DNA of 64,000 nt from contig NZ_CVQP01000008.1 of the NCBI RefSeq assembly GCF_001040705.1, positions 118,209 through 182,208 of the forward strand, read 5' to 3'. The position numbers were made by a program, and so were the translations under genes. Below the pieces are notes generated by a model. That model was not told the DNA's origin. It searched no databases and saw nothing but the letters and a program-made list of their open reading frames with translations. Shown piece after piece: positions 48,130-58,647 of this stretch. Position 1 is the stretch's first letter; each line of letters opens with the position of its first letter. Source of the stretch: Rhodococcus sp. RD6.2 (GTDB lineage: Bacteria > Actinomycetota > Actinomycetes > Mycobacteriales > Mycobacteriaceae).

Positions 48130-49326
48130 TCAGCCCCAGTTCTCGGTGAACCGCGCGGCAACCTCGTGCGCGTGCTCGGCGACCGCGGCGTTGCCGACGT
48201 GTTCGGCGAACTCGGCGAGTGCACGCCACCGGGAGATCAGGGCCCTGGAACGCGGCGCCGACAGCTGGTGCTCACGCACCGCGGCGATGCGCGCGTGGTC
48301 CTCGGGCAGGAACCAGTAGGTGGACAGCCACACCCACACCAACTGCGCGTCGAGCAGGCGCGAGTGGAGGGTGCGGTCGTCGGCGAGCGCGGGCCAGATA
48401 CCGACGACCTCGGCACGCCACGCCTCGATCATCGCCAGCGAGCGGTCCAGGGACAGCGAGAAGCTGCAGAGGCAGCCGGGGAACGAGACGAGCGCGTACG
48501 CGATGTCGAGGGTCGCGTCGCGGAAGCCGCCCCACTCGTAGTCGAGGAACCGGACGCCCTCGTCGTCGACGATGATGTTGTCCGGGCACAGGTCGGACGG
48601 GCTGAACGCTCGGTGACGTCCACCCGAGAACAATGCGACGCCACGCTCGGCGGCCTCGGTGACGTCCGGTCCGGGCGTGACACCGATCTCCTGGCTGAGC
48701 ATCGTGGGCAAGCGCGGGATGCTGGAGGTGACCTCCGACGACACGAGGTTTCCGTTGTGGGAGACGCCGGAGCGTCGCAGCAACGCCGAGAAGTCTTCCT
48801 CGCGTCCGACGGTCGCCGCATGCATCCGGCCCATCGCCTGTGCCAGTGCCATCAGGGAATTGGTCACCGCGGCCTCGTCCGGTCGCACGAGCAGCCGGGC
48901 GATCGGGGCGGCGTCGCCTAGGTCGGTGAGGATGAGCAGCCGGGCTTCGAGGTCGTAGGCGATGAGCGAGGGCCCGGGCCGGTTCTCGGTGGCCAGCGCG
49001 GTGGCGAACTGGTAGGACACCGCTTCGCGGAGGAACGCGGAGTCGACGCCGTCGCCCTGGATCCCGTCCGGGAACGCGCTGTCGGAGTGCGGGCTCGCAC
49101 TGAGGGCGTGTGCCGCCTCGGACAGCTCGCGGACCTGTTTGACCACCAGGGTCCGGGGCAGCGAGAACGGGTTCGCCGCGCACCGGACGCGGAGGACGAC
49201 GGTGCGCCCACTACCTCCGAGGTCGACGGGATCGACGAGGGACACCGGGGCTCCGGTGCGTCGCTCGAGCAGCCGTTCGGCTGCGGCGACCACGTCGGAG
49301 ACTGGATCTGCCAAGAGTGTGGTCAT
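48130..49326 (-). CDS. aminoglycoside phosphotransferase-like kinase
   Basis: 398 residues, a protein-kinase-like fold of the APH/choline-kinase group. The catalytic loop SPSDLCPDNIIV (around 240-252) keeps the Asp and Asn of the Brenner motif HxDxxxxN, but has Ser where His is usual. RFLDYEWGGF supplies the metal-binding Asp. An N-lobe Lys lies in TLVVKQVREL. The substrate is unknown; small alcohols or sugars are common in this group, and resistance should not be assumed. ATG 49326. Confidence 0.82.
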   Translation of the reverse strand: MTTLLADPVSDVVAAAERLLERRTGAPVSLVDPVDLGGSGRTVVLRVRCAANPFSLPRTLVVKQVRELSEAAHALSASPHSDSAFPDGIQGDGVDSAFLREAVSYQFATALATENRPGPSLIAYDLEARLLILTDLGDAAPIARLLVRPDEAAVTNSLMALAQAMGRMHAATVGREEDFSALLRRSGVSHNGNLVSSEVTSSIPRLPTMLSQEIGVTPGPDVTEAAERGVALFSGGRHRAFSPSDLCPDNIIVDDEGVRFLDYEWGGFRDATLDIAYALVSFPGCLCSFSLSLDRSLAMIEAWRAEVVGIWPALADDRTLHSRLLDAQLVWVWLSTYWFLPEDHARIAAVREHQLSAPRSRALISRWRALAEFAEHVGNAAVAEHAHEVAARFTENWG

Positions 49327-49513
49327 AGCGCCCAACAACCTACCTGTCCGGTGTGACAGTTCGGGTGCCGTCGGCGATGCCGACCGCATCGAATCGGGGA
49401 TCGATCACCCCCGATTCGCCCCCTTCTCCCGGGCGGACCAGCGACAACAGACCGTACAGTCCTCATTGTTGCGAAACGGTCACGGCCGCCCGGGATCGGG
49501 AGGTCAGAGGCGA

Positions 49514-51367
49514 TCAGCTGTCGCTGTCGCCCTCGTCGGACTTCTTCGACTCGGCCTTGGCGTCCTTCTCGGCCTTCGGCTCGGGCTTGGCATCCTTCTC
49601 GGCCTTCAGCTCGGGCTTGGCATCGATGCCCGACTCCTTGCGCTGGAGGGCGGTGATCGGGGCGGGCGCCTCGGTGAGCGGGTCGACGCCGCCACCGGAC
49701 TTCGGGAACGCGATGACCTCGCGGATCGAGTCCATTCCCGCGAGCAGTGCGGTGATGCGGTCCCAGCCGAACGCGATGCCGCCGTGCGGCGGCGCTCCGA
49801 ACGCGAAGGCGTCGAGGAGGAAGCCGAACTTCTCCTCCGCCTCCTCGTGGGAGATTCCCATGACCTGGAAGACGCGTTCCTGAATGTCCTTGCGGTGGAT
49901 ACGGATCGAGCCGCCGCCGATCTCGTTGCCGTTGCAGACGATGTCGTAGGCGTACGCCAGTGCCGAGCTCGGATCGGTGTCGAAGGTGTCCATCGACTCC
50001 GGCTTCGGGGAGGTGAAGGCGTGGTGCACCGCGGTCCAGGCGCTGTAGCCGAGTGCGACGTCGCCGCCCGCGACGGCATCGGAGGTCGGCTCGAACATCG
50101 GCGCGTCGACGACCCACACGAACGCCCATTCGTTGGGGTCGATCAGGTCCTGCTTACGGGCGATCTCGCCGCGTGCCGCGCCGAGCAGTCCACGCATCTG
50201 CTTGGTCGGTCCTGCGGCGAAGAAGATGCAGTCGCCGGGCTTGGCACCGACGTGCGCGGCGAGGCCGGCGCGCTCGGTGTCGGTGAGGTTCTTGGCCACC
50301 GGACCGGTCAGCTCGCCGTCCTCGGCGATCAGCACGTACGCGAGGCCCTTGGCGCCGCGCTGCTTGGCCCATTCCTGCCAGCGGTCGAGCTCACGCCGCG
50401 GCTGGTTCGCACCGCCGGGCATGACGACGGCGCCGACGTACTCAGCCTGGAACACCCGGAAGGTGGTGTCCTTGAAGAACTCCATGCACTCGACCAGTTC
50501 GATACCGAACCGCAGGTCGGGCTTGTCGGAGCCGTAGCGGCGCATCGCGTCCGCGTAGGTCATCCGGGCGATCGGGGTGGTGATCTCGTGCCCGATCAGC
50601 TTCCAGACGTTGGTGAGGATCTCCTCGGCCAGCAGGATGACGTCGTCCTGGTTGACGAAGCTCATCTCGATGTCGAGCTGCGTGAACTCGGGCTGCCGGT
50701 CGGCGCGGAAGTCCTCGTCGCGGTAGCAGCGCGCGATCTGGTAGTACCGCTCGATGCCGCCGACCATGAGCAGCTGCTTGAACAGCTGCGGCGACTGGGG
50801 CAGCGCGTAGAAGCTGCCAGGCTGCAGGCGGGCGGGGACGAGGAAGTCGCGGGCGCCCTCGGGGGTGGAGCGGGTGAGGGTCGGGGTTTCGACCTCGACG
50901 AACTCGTGGTGCGCCAGCACCTCGCGGGCCGCGGCGTTGACCTTCGACCGCAGCCGGATCGCGTGGCCGGGGCCCTCGCGCCGCAGGTCGAGGTAGCGGT
51001 ACTTCAGGCGTGCTTCCTCACCGGCGTTGTCGTCGAGCTGGAACGGCAGCGGGGCGCTCTCGTTGAGCACCTCGAGCACGGTGGCGTTCACCTCGATGGC
51101 ACCGGTGGGGATCTCGAAGTTCTGGTTGCCCTCGGGGCGGACCTCGACGACACCGGTCACCTTGACGCAGTACTCGGCGCGCAGTCGGTGCGCCTGCTCG
51201 AGAACGTCGTCGCTGCGGAAGACCACCTGCGACACGCCCGAGGCGTCGCGCAGGTCGATGAAGATGACGCCGCCGTGGTCGCGTCGCCGCGCAACCCAGC
51301 CGGTGAGGGTGACGGTCTGGGCGGCCTGCTCGGGTCGCAACGAGCCGGCGAGATGGGTGCGCAGCAC
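49514..51367 (-). CDS. aspS: aspartyl-tRNA synthetase
   Basis: 617 residues. The OB-fold anticodon domain begins LRTHLAGSL. Class II motif 2 ([21 protein letters not shown]), the bacterial GAD insertion and motif 3 (GIAFGWDRI) are complete. In this lineage the enzyme is commonly non-discriminating and feeds GatCAB. The GTG at 51367 gives the family N-terminus. The last 35 residues are a charged Lys/Glu/Ala repeat absent from typical members. Confidence 0.96.
   Translation of the reverse strand: MLRTHLAGSLRPEQAAQTVTLTGWVARRRDHGGVIFIDLRDASGVSQVVFRSDDVLEQAHRLRAEYCVKVTGVVEVRPEGNQNFEIPTGAIEVNATVLEVLNESAPLPFQLDDNAGEEARLKYRYLDLRREGPGHAIRLRSKVNAAAREVLAHHEFVEVETPTLTRSTPEGARDFLVPARLQPGSFYALPQSPQLFKQLLMVGGIERYYQIARCYRDEDFRADRQPEFTQLDIEMSFVNQDDVILLAEEILTNVWKLIGHEITTPIARMTYADAMRRYGSDKPDLRFGIELVECMEFFKDTTFRVFQAEYVGAVVMPGGANQPRRELDRWQEWAKQRGAKGLAYVLIAEDGELTGPVAKNLTDTERAGLAAHVGAKPGDCIFFAAGPTKQMRGLLGAARGEIARKQDLIDPNEWAFVWVVDAPMFEPTSDAVAGGDVALGYSAWTAVHHAFTSPKPESMDTFDTDPSSALAYAYDIVCNGNEIGGGSIRIHRKDIQERVFQVMGISHEEAEEKFGFLLDAFAFGAPPHGGIAFGWDRITALLAGMDSIREVIAFPKSGGGVDPLTEAPAPITALQRKESGIDAKPELKAEKDAKPEPKAEKDAKAESKKSDEGDSDS
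49556..49625 (-). repeat. 30-bp tandem repeat in the aspS 3' end
   Basis: Slightly more than two copies of a 30-base unit encoding a 10-residue block of the type [20 protein letters not shown]. It forms the charged C-terminal tail of AspS. Confidence 0.75.
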
Positions 51368-51530
51368 GGGGTTCCTTTCACACTTCCAGTCACACAGGAT
51401 CTGGGACTTGTTGTCCTGTGATCCTACGGAGGCGCGGATTCGATGACACATCGCACCGGAACCATCGGCAATGCAGGTCCGCGTGCCAAGCTGTGACGGG
51501 ACGGAGCCGGCCAACTGACGAGAGGTGCCG

Positions 51531-52457
51531 ATGACCTTCAACGAGGGCGCGCGAATCGACCCGAACCGGGTCAAGGTCGGCGGCGGCGGGGGCCGCGGCG
51601 GCAAGGTCGCGATCGGCGGCGGCCTGGGCGGACTGGTCGTGGTGATCCTGGCGCTGCTGCTGGGCGGGGACCCCGGATCTCTGCTCGGGGCCACCTCGGG
51701 GACCGACGACGGCGCGATCGGCAGCGGTCCGATCGGCGGTCTCGAGAACTGCGAGACGGGCGCGGACGCCAACCGCGACGTCGACTGCCGGGTGGCGTTC
51801 ACCGCGGCGAGCCTCGACTCCGTGTGGGGCGCCGAACTGGCCGACCAGACGGGCACGCCGTATGTGCAGCCCGAGGTCGTCCTGTTCTCCGGTTCGGTCG
51901 CCACGGGCTGCGGCAACGCCACCAGCGAGGTCGGGCCGTTCTACTGCCCGGCGGATTCGACCGCCTACTTCGACACCAGCTTCTTCCAGTTGCTCGTCGA
52001 CCGGTTCGGATCGTCGGCGGGTCCGCTGGCGCAGGAGTACGTCGTGGCGCACGAGGTCGGTCACCACATCCAGAACCAGCTCGGCGACATCGGCCGCGCG
52101 CAGGCCGATCCGCGGGGCCCCGAGTCGGGCGCGGTCCGCACCGAGTTGCAGGCGGACTGTTACGCAGGCGTCTGGGCGCACTACGCCGACAACCAGGCGG
52201 GGCCCGACGGCGGTACACCGTTCCTGAAGCCGCTGTCGACGTCTGACGTCGAGGACGCGTTGTCGGCGGCGGCGTCGGTCGGCGACGATCGCATCCAGAA
52301 GGCCGCGACCGGCCGCGTCAATCCCGAAGGGTGGACGCACGGTTCGGCGGAGCAGCGGCAGAAGTGGTTCCTGACCGGCTACCAGACCGGGCAGGTGTCG
52401 GCCTGTGACACCTACCGCGCCCGCGACCTCGACAACCCGTCCGGGCTCACCCGCTGA
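51531..52457 (+). CDS. membrane-anchored neutral zinc metallopeptidase (YpfJ type)
   Basis: 308 residues. A Gly-rich N-terminus, one TM helix (about 28-46), then an extracytoplasmic domain with the zincin motif HEVGHH (174-179) and downstream [14 protein letters not shown], the third-ligand region. The substrate is unknown. ATG 51531 with GAGAGG upstream. Divergent from aspS, as in mycobacteria. Confidence 0.9.
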   Translation: MTFNEGARIDPNRVKVGGGGGRGGKVAIGGGLGGLVVVILALLLGGDPGSLLGATSGTDDGAIGSGPIGGLENCETGADANRDVDCRVAFTAASLDSVWGAELADQTGTPYVQPEVVLFSGSVATGCGNATSEVGPFYCPADSTAYFDTSFFQLLVDRFGSSAGPLAQEYVVAHEVGHHIQNQLGDIGRAQADPRGPESGAVRTELQADCYAGVWAHYADNQAGPDGGTPFLKPLSTSDVEDALSAAASVGDDRIQKAATGRVNPEGWTHGSAEQRQKWFLTGYQTGQVSACDTYRARDLDNPSGLTR

Positions 52458-52472
52458 CTCGTCACGACCTGA

Positions 52473-52584
52473 CTACTCCACAACGATGAGGCCGGGGGCG
52501 CCGCGATCCGCGGCTGCCATCCGGTGGTTGAGGAACGTGTGGGTGCCGGGTTCGACCGAACTGCATCTCGACGAATCCGCCGCT
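52473..52584 (-). pseudogene. remnant C-terminus of a cupredoxin (NirK/multicopper oxidase type) gene
   Basis: The interval between the peptidase and the AI-2E gene still encodes the end of a copper protein in two frames: SGGFVEMQF, then after one extra base (near 52556) VEPGTHTFLNHRM followed by AAADRGAPGLIVVE and a stop. PGTHTFLNH-x-A-x-RGA-G is the usual last-strand copper-site region of two-domain cupredoxins and NO-forming nitrite reductases. Everything upstream of SGGF is missing; the AI-2E stop lies there instead. A deletion relic. Confidence 0.6.
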
Positions 52585-52588
52585 GCGA

Positions 52589-53809
52589 CTACTCCTCGGA
52601 CGGCGACTCGGGCGGCGACTCCGCCGACTCCTGTTCGGCGACGAGTTCGTAACGGCGACCGTAGGTTTCGACAATCGCCTGGATGACGGCGACAACGGGA
52701 ACCGACACCAACGCCCCGATCGCGCCGAACAGTGACGCGCCCACGATCACGGATCCGAATGCGACGGCCGGGTGGATCGAGACGGTCCGCGACGTGATGC
52801 GCGGATGGAGCACGTAGTTCTCGAGCTGTTGGTACGCGGTGCCGAAGGCGATCACCCACACGCCGTCCATCGGCTGCTGCGCCGCGGCGATGATCGCGGG
52901 CAGGGCGATCGCCAGGTAGGTGCCGAGCGTCGGAATGAACTGCGAGACGACGCCGGTCCAGATCGCCAGCGGCAGCCAGTACGGGACCCCGATCAGCATC
53001 AGGAAGATTCCCGTACCGACGGCGCTCACGGCGGCCAGGATCAGCCTGGACACCACGTAGCCGCCTGCCTTCTCGACCGAGATGCTCCAGACCGTCGCGA
53101 TGACCTCCTGCTGCCGAGCCGGGAACCAACTCGAGATCGTCCGCCGGAACTGCGGTCCCTGCGCCGACATGTAGAACACGAAGAGCAGCATCGTCAGGGC
53201 CTGGAACACGACCCCGACGATGGACGAGACCACTCCCAGAACACTGGGTGTGTAGCGCTGCGCGAGGTCCTTGACGGTCTCGGGAGTGATCTTGATCAGG
53301 TCCTTGCCGGTGGCGAATTCAGTGCCGAAGGTGCGGTTCGCCCACTCGGTCACCTGGGACAGCGCGTCGGGCAGCGCGGTGAGCAACTGCGCCAGCTGCT
53401 CGGCCAGCAGGGTGCCGAAGAGGGCAATGAACCCGATCGAGAACACCGTCAGTGACGCCATGACGATGCCCGTGCCCGCGCCGCGGCGCATACCCTTCCG
53501 TTCGAACCAGTCGACCACCGGTTCGATCGTGACGCTGGCCAGCCAGGCCAGGAACAGCAGGCCGAGGAAGCCTCGCAGATTGTGGAAGAGCCACCCCGAC
53601 ATCTGATAGGCCGCGATCGCGAGGACGGCGTACACGGTGATCAGCCGCAGCCATCGCACGTTCGTTGTCCGCGCGGCGGTCTCGGGCCCGAGACGCCGGA
53701 CCGAGGATCTGGCGGCCGCGGATGTACGCGCACCCGAGGAGTCCGGGGTGACTCGGTTCACGCGCTTGGGGGTCGGCGCAGGTGACTCCGCCGGGTCGTC
53801 TTCACTCAT
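52589..53809 (-). CDS. AI-2E family transporter
   Basis: 406 residues, seven or eight TM helices. The long amphipathic middle (about 140-200) and the conserved GVPYWLPLAIWTGVVSQFIP and FGTAYQQLENYVLHPRI blocks belong to the AI-2E/PerM exporter family. Substrates range from signals to ions, so AI-2 transport should not be assumed. Acidic C-terminal tail. ATG 53809 with GGAGGTGCG directly upstream. Confidence 0.88.
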   Translation of the reverse strand: MSEDDPAESPAPTPKRVNRVTPDSSGARTSAAARSSVRRLGPETAARTTNVRWLRLITVYAVLAIAAYQMSGWLFHNLRGFLGLLFLAWLASVTIEPVVDWFERKGMRRGAGTGIVMASLTVFSIGFIALFGTLLAEQLAQLLTALPDALSQVTEWANRTFGTEFATGKDLIKITPETVKDLAQRYTPSVLGVVSSIVGVVFQALTMLLFVFYMSAQGPQFRRTISSWFPARQQEVIATVWSISVEKAGGYVVSRLILAAVSAVGTGIFLMLIGVPYWLPLAIWTGVVSQFIPTLGTYLAIALPAIIAAAQQPMDGVWVIAFGTAYQQLENYVLHPRITSRTVSIHPAVAFGSVIVGASLFGAIGALVSVPVVAVIQAIVETYGRRYELVAEQESAESPPESPSEE

Positions 53810-53879
53810 CGCACCTCCACGCCGGTCGTGCCGCCCAGTCGGTTCGCACCCCGGTGCGGAATCTACTCGCGCAGCGGGA

Positions 53880-54917
53880 TCAGAACAGCGTCAACGCGGG
53901 CGCCGCGCCTGCGCCGACGAGTTCCCGAGTCGGGGCGACCGGCTCCTTCCGGATGGCGTCACCGGCGAGCCCGTACTTGTCGACCAGGGGCGACACACGC
54001 CGATGCAGCCACGTCTTGTACTCCGGTGTCACGTGTGAGCCACGCCCGTACAGCTGCCGGTACCGGCGGATCAGGGCCGGGTGGTGCTCGGCGAGCCAGT
54101 TGAGGAACCAGCCGCGGGTACTGCCGCGCAGATGCATGGGAAACACCGTCACTCCGGTGGCCCCCGCCTCGGAGATCGCCGACAGCAGTGCGTCGAGGTG
54201 CGCGTTCGAGTCGGTGAGGTACGGGATGACCGGCGCCACCATGACGTGACAGTCGAATCCGGCATCGGTGATCGCTCGGATCAGGTCGAGCCGGGCTCCC
54301 GGCGTCGGGGTTCCGGGTTCGATCGCCTGCTGCAGCTCGGGATCGCCGATCGCGAGGGACACCGACAGCGAGACCGGCACCTGCCGGGAGGCGAGGGTGA
54401 GCAGGGGCAGGTCGCGGCGCAGCAGCGTGCCCTTGGTGAGGATCGAGAACGGCGTCCCCGACTCGGCGAGCGCGGTGACGATTCCCGGCATCAGCCGGTA
54501 GCGGCCCTCGGCCCGCTGGTAGGGGTCGGTGTTCGTCCCCAGTGCCACCGGCTCGCGCTTCCAGGATCGTCTGGCGAGTTCGCGGCGCAGCACCGCCGCG
54601 ACGTTGGTCTTCACGACGACCTGCGTGTCGAAGTCGGTGCCCGCGTCGAGGTCGAGGTACTCGTGCGTCGGCCGGGCGAAGCAGTAGCGGCAGGCATGCA
54701 TGCAGCCGCGAAAGGTATTGACGGTGAATCGGAACGGCAGCGTCGACTCCGCGGGGAGCTTGTTGAGAGCCGACTTGCACAGCACCTCGTGGAAGGTGAT
54801 CCCCTCGAACTCGGGTGTCTGTACGCTTCGGACCAGCCCGGCCCGCGCGAGCCCGGGAAGGGCGCCGTCGTCGAGGTCCGACTGCACGGCATCGAGTGTC
54901 TGACCCTGCCAACGCAT
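53880..54917 (-). CDS. Rv2578c-type radical SAM protein
   Basis: 345 residues. The radical SAM cluster motif is GCMHACRYCF (C72, C76, C79), followed by TNTDPYQRAEGRYRL and repeat-like strands typical of the spore-photoproduct-lyase-related group. Mycobacterial relatives are known to host an intein; none is present here. Reaction unknown. The ATG lies 90 bases from the divergent FAD monooxygenase start. Confidence 0.88.
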   Translation of the reverse strand: MRWQGQTLDAVQSDLDDGALPGLARAGLVRSVQTPEFEGITFHEVLCKSALNKLPAESTLPFRFTVNTFRGCMHACRYCFARPTHEYLDLDAGTDFDTQVVVKTNVAAVLRRELARRSWKREPVALGTNTDPYQRAEGRYRLMPGIVTALAESGTPFSILTKGTLLRRDLPLLTLASRQVPVSLSVSLAIGDPELQQAIEPGTPTPGARLDLIRAITDAGFDCHVMVAPVIPYLTDSNAHLDALLSAISEAGATGVTVFPMHLRGSTRGWFLNWLAEHHPALIRRYRQLYGRGSHVTPEYKTWLHRRVSPLVDKYGLAGDAIRKEPVAPTRELVGAGAAPALTLF

Positions 54918-55007
54918 GGCGATAGTCGAACACTTGTTCTAGGTCAAGTCAAGCGCACTCGACCACAAGCCCAGCGCATTCGGGCGAGGAGTCGCAGAAT
55001 TGACGAC

Positions 55008-56624
55008 ATGACCTCGGCCGTGGATCCGAAAGTCCCCCACTCGTCCACCGACGTTCTGATCGTGGGAGCGGGGCCGGTCGGACTCACCCTCGCGGTGCAG
55101 TTGCTTCGCCGCGGCGTCGACGTCGTGGTCGTGGACAAGCGCAGGGAGCGCGCGCCGTACGCGAAGGCGATCGGTGTCTCGCCCCGCACACTCGAGGTCT
55201 TCGATGCGATGGGAATCGTCCGCGCGGCCGTGGACGCGTCGATCACGATGCGCGGCCAGATCGTGTATGTCGACGGAGGCCCGCCGCAGACGCTCGACCT
55301 CGCGCTACCCGACGCGGTCCCGTACCGCGCGATCGCGATGCCGCAGTACGAGACCGAGCGCATCCTCGACGAGGCGTTCACCGCACTCGGTGGCCGCATC
55401 ACGCGCGGGGTCGAGTTCACCGGCTTCACCGAACGCGACGACACCGTCACCTCAACACTGCACGGTGCGGCCGGCGGGTCGACCGTCTCGTCCCGCTACC
55501 TCGTCGGCTGCGACGGCGCACACTCCCTCGTCCGGAAGGGAATAGGTTCGCCGTTCGAGGGCGACGCGTTCCCCGAGGAGTACATGCTCGCCGACGTCGA
55601 GGTGGACTGGAACCAGCCCGCGGGGTACGGGGTCCGGGCGATGCACCGCACCGACGGCGTCGTCGACGACCTGCTGGTCGCGATCCCGCTGCCGCCGGAC
55701 AGCGGGTCCGGAAACCCGCGGTACCGAATCTCGATGCTCGTCCCGGACGACCTCGCCACGGCACCGAAGGAGGGCGAGGTGGCGCACGGACTCGAGAGCG
55801 GGCACGCACCGGAACTGCACCACATCCAGGCCGTGCTGGACCGTCTCGCGCCGGAATCCACGACGGCGTCGAACATGCGGTGGTCATCGGTCTTCCGGAT
55901 CAGTCACCGCCTCGCACAGCGGTATTCGTCGGGCCGGGTGTTCCTCGCGGGCGACGCCGCGCACATCCATCCACCGACGGGTGCGCAGGGAATGAACACC
56001 GGGATCCAGGACGCGACGAACCTGGCGTGGAAGCTCGCACTCGCCGTCGCGGGCCGCGCCGACCCGGACCTGCTCGACACCTATCACCTGGAACGACATC
56101 CGGTCGGCGAGGAGGTCGTGGGCCGCACGGTCCGCAATGCCCGCCACGGCATCGGTGCGGGTGAATCCGACCTGACGGTGGCCCTTCTGCGGGAGGCGCA
56201 GTTGCTGGTCGCGTACCCGGACAGCCCAATCTGCGACGGTGACGGCGAGCGGGCGCCCGACGCCCGCGGCCTCGTCCAGGACTGTTCGTCGGTGCCGCTA
56301 CGGGTGCACGACCTGCTGCGCCACCCGAACCACACCGCACTGCTGTACGCCGCGGATGCGGACGGCGTGACGGCGCAGCGTGCGCTCGCGGCCGGCCTGA
56401 GGGAGCGGTACGGGCATCTCGTCCGCGCCTACGTGATCACGTCCGACGCGGGGGTGGACGCCTCGGGAATCGTCGTGCGCGACGGTGCGGGTGAATTCGC
56501 GGCCGCCTACCCGTCCGGGCCCCGCGGTGGGCACGTGATCCGGCCCGACGGCTACGTCGGCATGCACGCCGATGCCGTGTCCCTCGATGCGATCACGACA
56601 CACCTGGCGCGCATCCTCGGATGA
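55008..56624 (+). CDS. FAD-dependent aromatic monooxygenase
   Basis: 538 residues, group A flavoprotein hydroxylase. Dinucleotide motif GAGPVG (20-25), the second FAD motif FLAGDAAHIHPPTGAQGMN (around 313) and a thioredoxin-like C-terminal domain (about 400-538) are as in phenol/resorcinol/3-hydroxybenzoate-type hydroxylases. It should use NAD(P)H and O2 on an aromatic or polyketide substrate, which cannot be named. It ends one base from the convergent TetR gene. Confidence 0.9.
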   Translation: MTSAVDPKVPHSSTDVLIVGAGPVGLTLAVQLLRRGVDVVVVDKRRERAPYAKAIGVSPRTLEVFDAMGIVRAAVDASITMRGQIVYVDGGPPQTLDLALPDAVPYRAIAMPQYETERILDEAFTALGGRITRGVEFTGFTERDDTVTSTLHGAAGGSTVSSRYLVGCDGAHSLVRKGIGSPFEGDAFPEEYMLADVEVDWNQPAGYGVRAMHRTDGVVDDLLVAIPLPPDSGSGNPRYRISMLVPDDLATAPKEGEVAHGLESGHAPELHHIQAVLDRLAPESTTASNMRWSSVFRISHRLAQRYSSGRVFLAGDAAHIHPPTGAQGMNTGIQDATNLAWKLALAVAGRADPDLLDTYHLERHPVGEEVVGRTVRNARHGIGAGESDLTVALLREAQLLVAYPDSPICDGDGERAPDARGLVQDCSSVPLRVHDLLRHPNHTALLYAADADGVTAQRALAAGLRERYGHLVRAYVITSDAGVDASGIVVRDGAGEFAAAYPSGPRGGHVIRPDGYVGMHADAVSLDAITTHLARILG

Positions 56625-56625
56625 C

Positions 56626-57165
56626 TCAGCCGTCGATCACTGCTTGGACCAGCGCGCCGTAACGGCGGATGAGTTCTTCCCGCTCCACGACGTCGGGCGT
56701 GAGCAGGCCCACGTGGCGCATGGCGCCCGCGAGACCGAGCAGGGTCGTCAGCACCAGTTGGGATCGCACGTGGCCTGCACCGGCGTCGCCGATGCGCTCG
56801 GCGACGGCGGCGACGTAGCGGGTGCGGATGCCGTCCCGGACGGTGTCGGGGTCGTCGGACTCGTGGATCAGAGTGGGCGCCATCGACAGTGCGTCCGGCT
56901 CGCCGTTGTCACGCCGGTCGACCACTCGTCGCACCAACTGACAGCCGACGGACTCCAGGGCGACGCGCGGTTCCTCGAGCACCACCGCGGACGGGTCCGC
57001 GGCGGCGAAGAGTTCGGCCTTGCTTCCCGTCAGCTTCATCACCAGCGCGGGCGAGCACCCGGCGGCAGCGGCTACGTCCTTGATCGTCGTGGCGGTGTAG
57101 CCGCGGCGCGCGAACATCTCTCGGGCGACCGCGACGATCGCATCGCGTGTCGACGGTGTGGTCAT
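56626..57165 (-). CDS. TetR-family regulator
   Basis: 179 residues. The helix-turn-helix lies near residues 26-47 (TTIKDVAAAAGCSPALVMKL); the C-terminal ligand/dimer domain is otherwise unrevealing. It overlaps the upstream MFS stop by four bases, so it is co-expressed with the transporter and probably represses that operon. Confidence 0.88.
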   Translation of the reverse strand: MTTPSTRDAIVAVAREMFARRGYTATTIKDVAAAAGCSPALVMKLTGSKAELFAAADPSAVVLEEPRVALESVGCQLVRRVVDRRDNGEPDALSMAPTLIHESDDPDTVRDGIRTRYVAAVAERIGDAGAGHVRSQLVLTTLLGLAGAMRHVGLLTPDVVEREELIRRYGALVQAVIDG

Positions 57166-58622
57166 CCGACTCTCACCGCATCCCCCTCGTCGGCCCGGGT
57201 CGGGACGGGATCGGACACGGGCGCCGTGCGTCGCGGAATGAACACGGCGACCCCGACGGCAACGAACGCTGCGGCGGCAGACATACCGAAGATGATCTGG
57301 AATGCCGCGAGTGAGGGCAAGTCCCGACCCGCGACGTCAATGGTGACGGTGGTGAGGAGCGCCGCGATGACCGCGCCCGACACCGACGTTCCCACGGCCC
57401 GGAGCAGGGTGTTGAGCCCGTTCGCCGACGCGGTCTGGGTGATCGGAACCGAGCCCATGATCAGCAGCGGCATGGTGGCGTAGGCGATGGCCGTGCCGGT
57501 GGTGACCAGCATGGCGCCGAGGACGATCAGCGGCACCGATCCGGTGAGGAAGATCCGGACGACGTACGCGACCGCGAGGACCGAGCCGCCGACGATCAGG
57601 GTGAGCCGGGCCCCGACCCGCGCGATCATCCGTGCGGAGACCGGCGCGAACGCGATCATCATGAGGCTCGCCGGCATCATGCAGAGCCCCGCGACCAGTA
57701 CGGAGAGCCCGTGCCCGTATCCGGTCTCGTCGGTGATGACGAGTTGCTGCGTGGTGGCGAACATGTTCGCGTACATCGCGAATCCGACGAGCAACCCGAC
57801 GACGTTGGTCAGCAGGACGGGCCGCCGCGCCGAGACGCGGAGGTCCACCATCGGCGCACGAAGACGCAGTTGCAGCGGGAACCAGATCGCGAAGGACACC
57901 ACCGAGGTCACCGCGGCGATCAGGGTGAACTGGGAGGTCCAGCCCCACGTTCCGCCCTTCGACACGGCCAGGAGCATCGAACTCAACGCGGCGGAGAGGA
58001 GGACGGCACCGAGGTAGTCGAACCGGCCGGGCGTCCGGATCGGAGATTCCGGAACGACGCGCCACAGCGCGACGAGGAGCGCGAGCCCGGCGGTCGCGGA
58101 GAGCCAGAAGATCGACTCCCAGCCGAGGAATTGGTACACGAGACCGGACAGCGGCAGTCCGAGTGCCGAACCGATGCCGAGGGTGGCGCTCATGAGTGCG
58201 GTGGCGCCTGCGACCTTCTCGCGCGGCAGTTCGTCCCGGAGGACGGCGATCGCCACCGGGATCATCGACGGTGCGAGCCCCTGGAGCGCCCGGCCGATCA
58301 GGACCGGCACGAACGAGCCTCCGACGGCGGCGACGACCGAGCCGACGATCATCGTCGACATCGCGATCAGCATCATCCGCTTCTTGCCGTACATGTCGGC
58401 GAGGCGGGAGACGATCGGCATCGCCACCGCCGAGACGAGCAGCGTGACGGTGACCAGCCACGTCGCGTCGGCGTAGTCGATGTCCAGGAGCTCCGGCAGG
58501 TGCGTCACGAGGGGCGTGACGAGCGTCTGCTGCAGCGCCACCACGGTTCCCGACAGACACAGGACGGCGGTGAGACCGCCGCTCGACACACGCGCCGGTT
58601 CGGCAGGGGGCAAAGCAACCAC
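57162..58622 (-). CDS. EmrB/QacA-type MFS efflux transporter (14 TM)
   Basis: 486 residues. Fourteen predicted helices. Motif A is RLADMYGKKRMM, and motif C is near GSALGLPLSGLVYQ. The family exports hydrophobic or cationic drugs using the proton gradient. GTG 58622 with TGGAG eight bases upstream; the open frame beyond it has no similarity. Paired with its TetR gene downstream. Confidence 0.88.
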   Translation of the reverse strand: MVALPPAEPARVSSGGLTAVLCLSGTVVALQQTLVTPLVTHLPELLDIDYADATWLVTVTLLVSAVAMPIVSRLADMYGKKRMMLIAMSTMIVGSVVAAVGGSFVPVLIGRALQGLAPSMIPVAIAVLRDELPREKVAGATALMSATLGIGSALGLPLSGLVYQFLGWESIFWLSATAGLALLVALWRVVPESPIRTPGRFDYLGAVLLSAALSSMLLAVSKGGTWGWTSQFTLIAAVTSVVSFAIWFPLQLRLRAPMVDLRVSARRPVLLTNVVGLLVGFAMYANMFATTQQLVITDETGYGHGLSVLVAGLCMMPASLMMIAFAPVSARMIARVGARLTLIVGGSVLAVAYVVRIFLTGSVPLIVLGAMLVTTGTAIAYATMPLLIMGSVPITQTASANGLNTLLRAVGTSVSGAVIAALLTTVTIDVAGRDLPSLAAFQIIFGMSAAAAFVAVGVAVFIPRRTAPVSDPVPTRADEGDAVRVG

Positions 58623-58647
58623 GGGTCGACTCCAGATGTGCGCCAAG

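Noticed and set aside
48130-49326. Antibiotic-resistance aminoglycoside kinase
   Set aside because: Only fold-level similarity; the His of the Brenner motif is Ser and the locus is a chromosomal housekeeping block.
54081-55007. N-terminal extension of the FAD monooxygenase
   Set aside because: It is antisense to the radical SAM gene; the flavoprotein fold begins right after ATG 55008.
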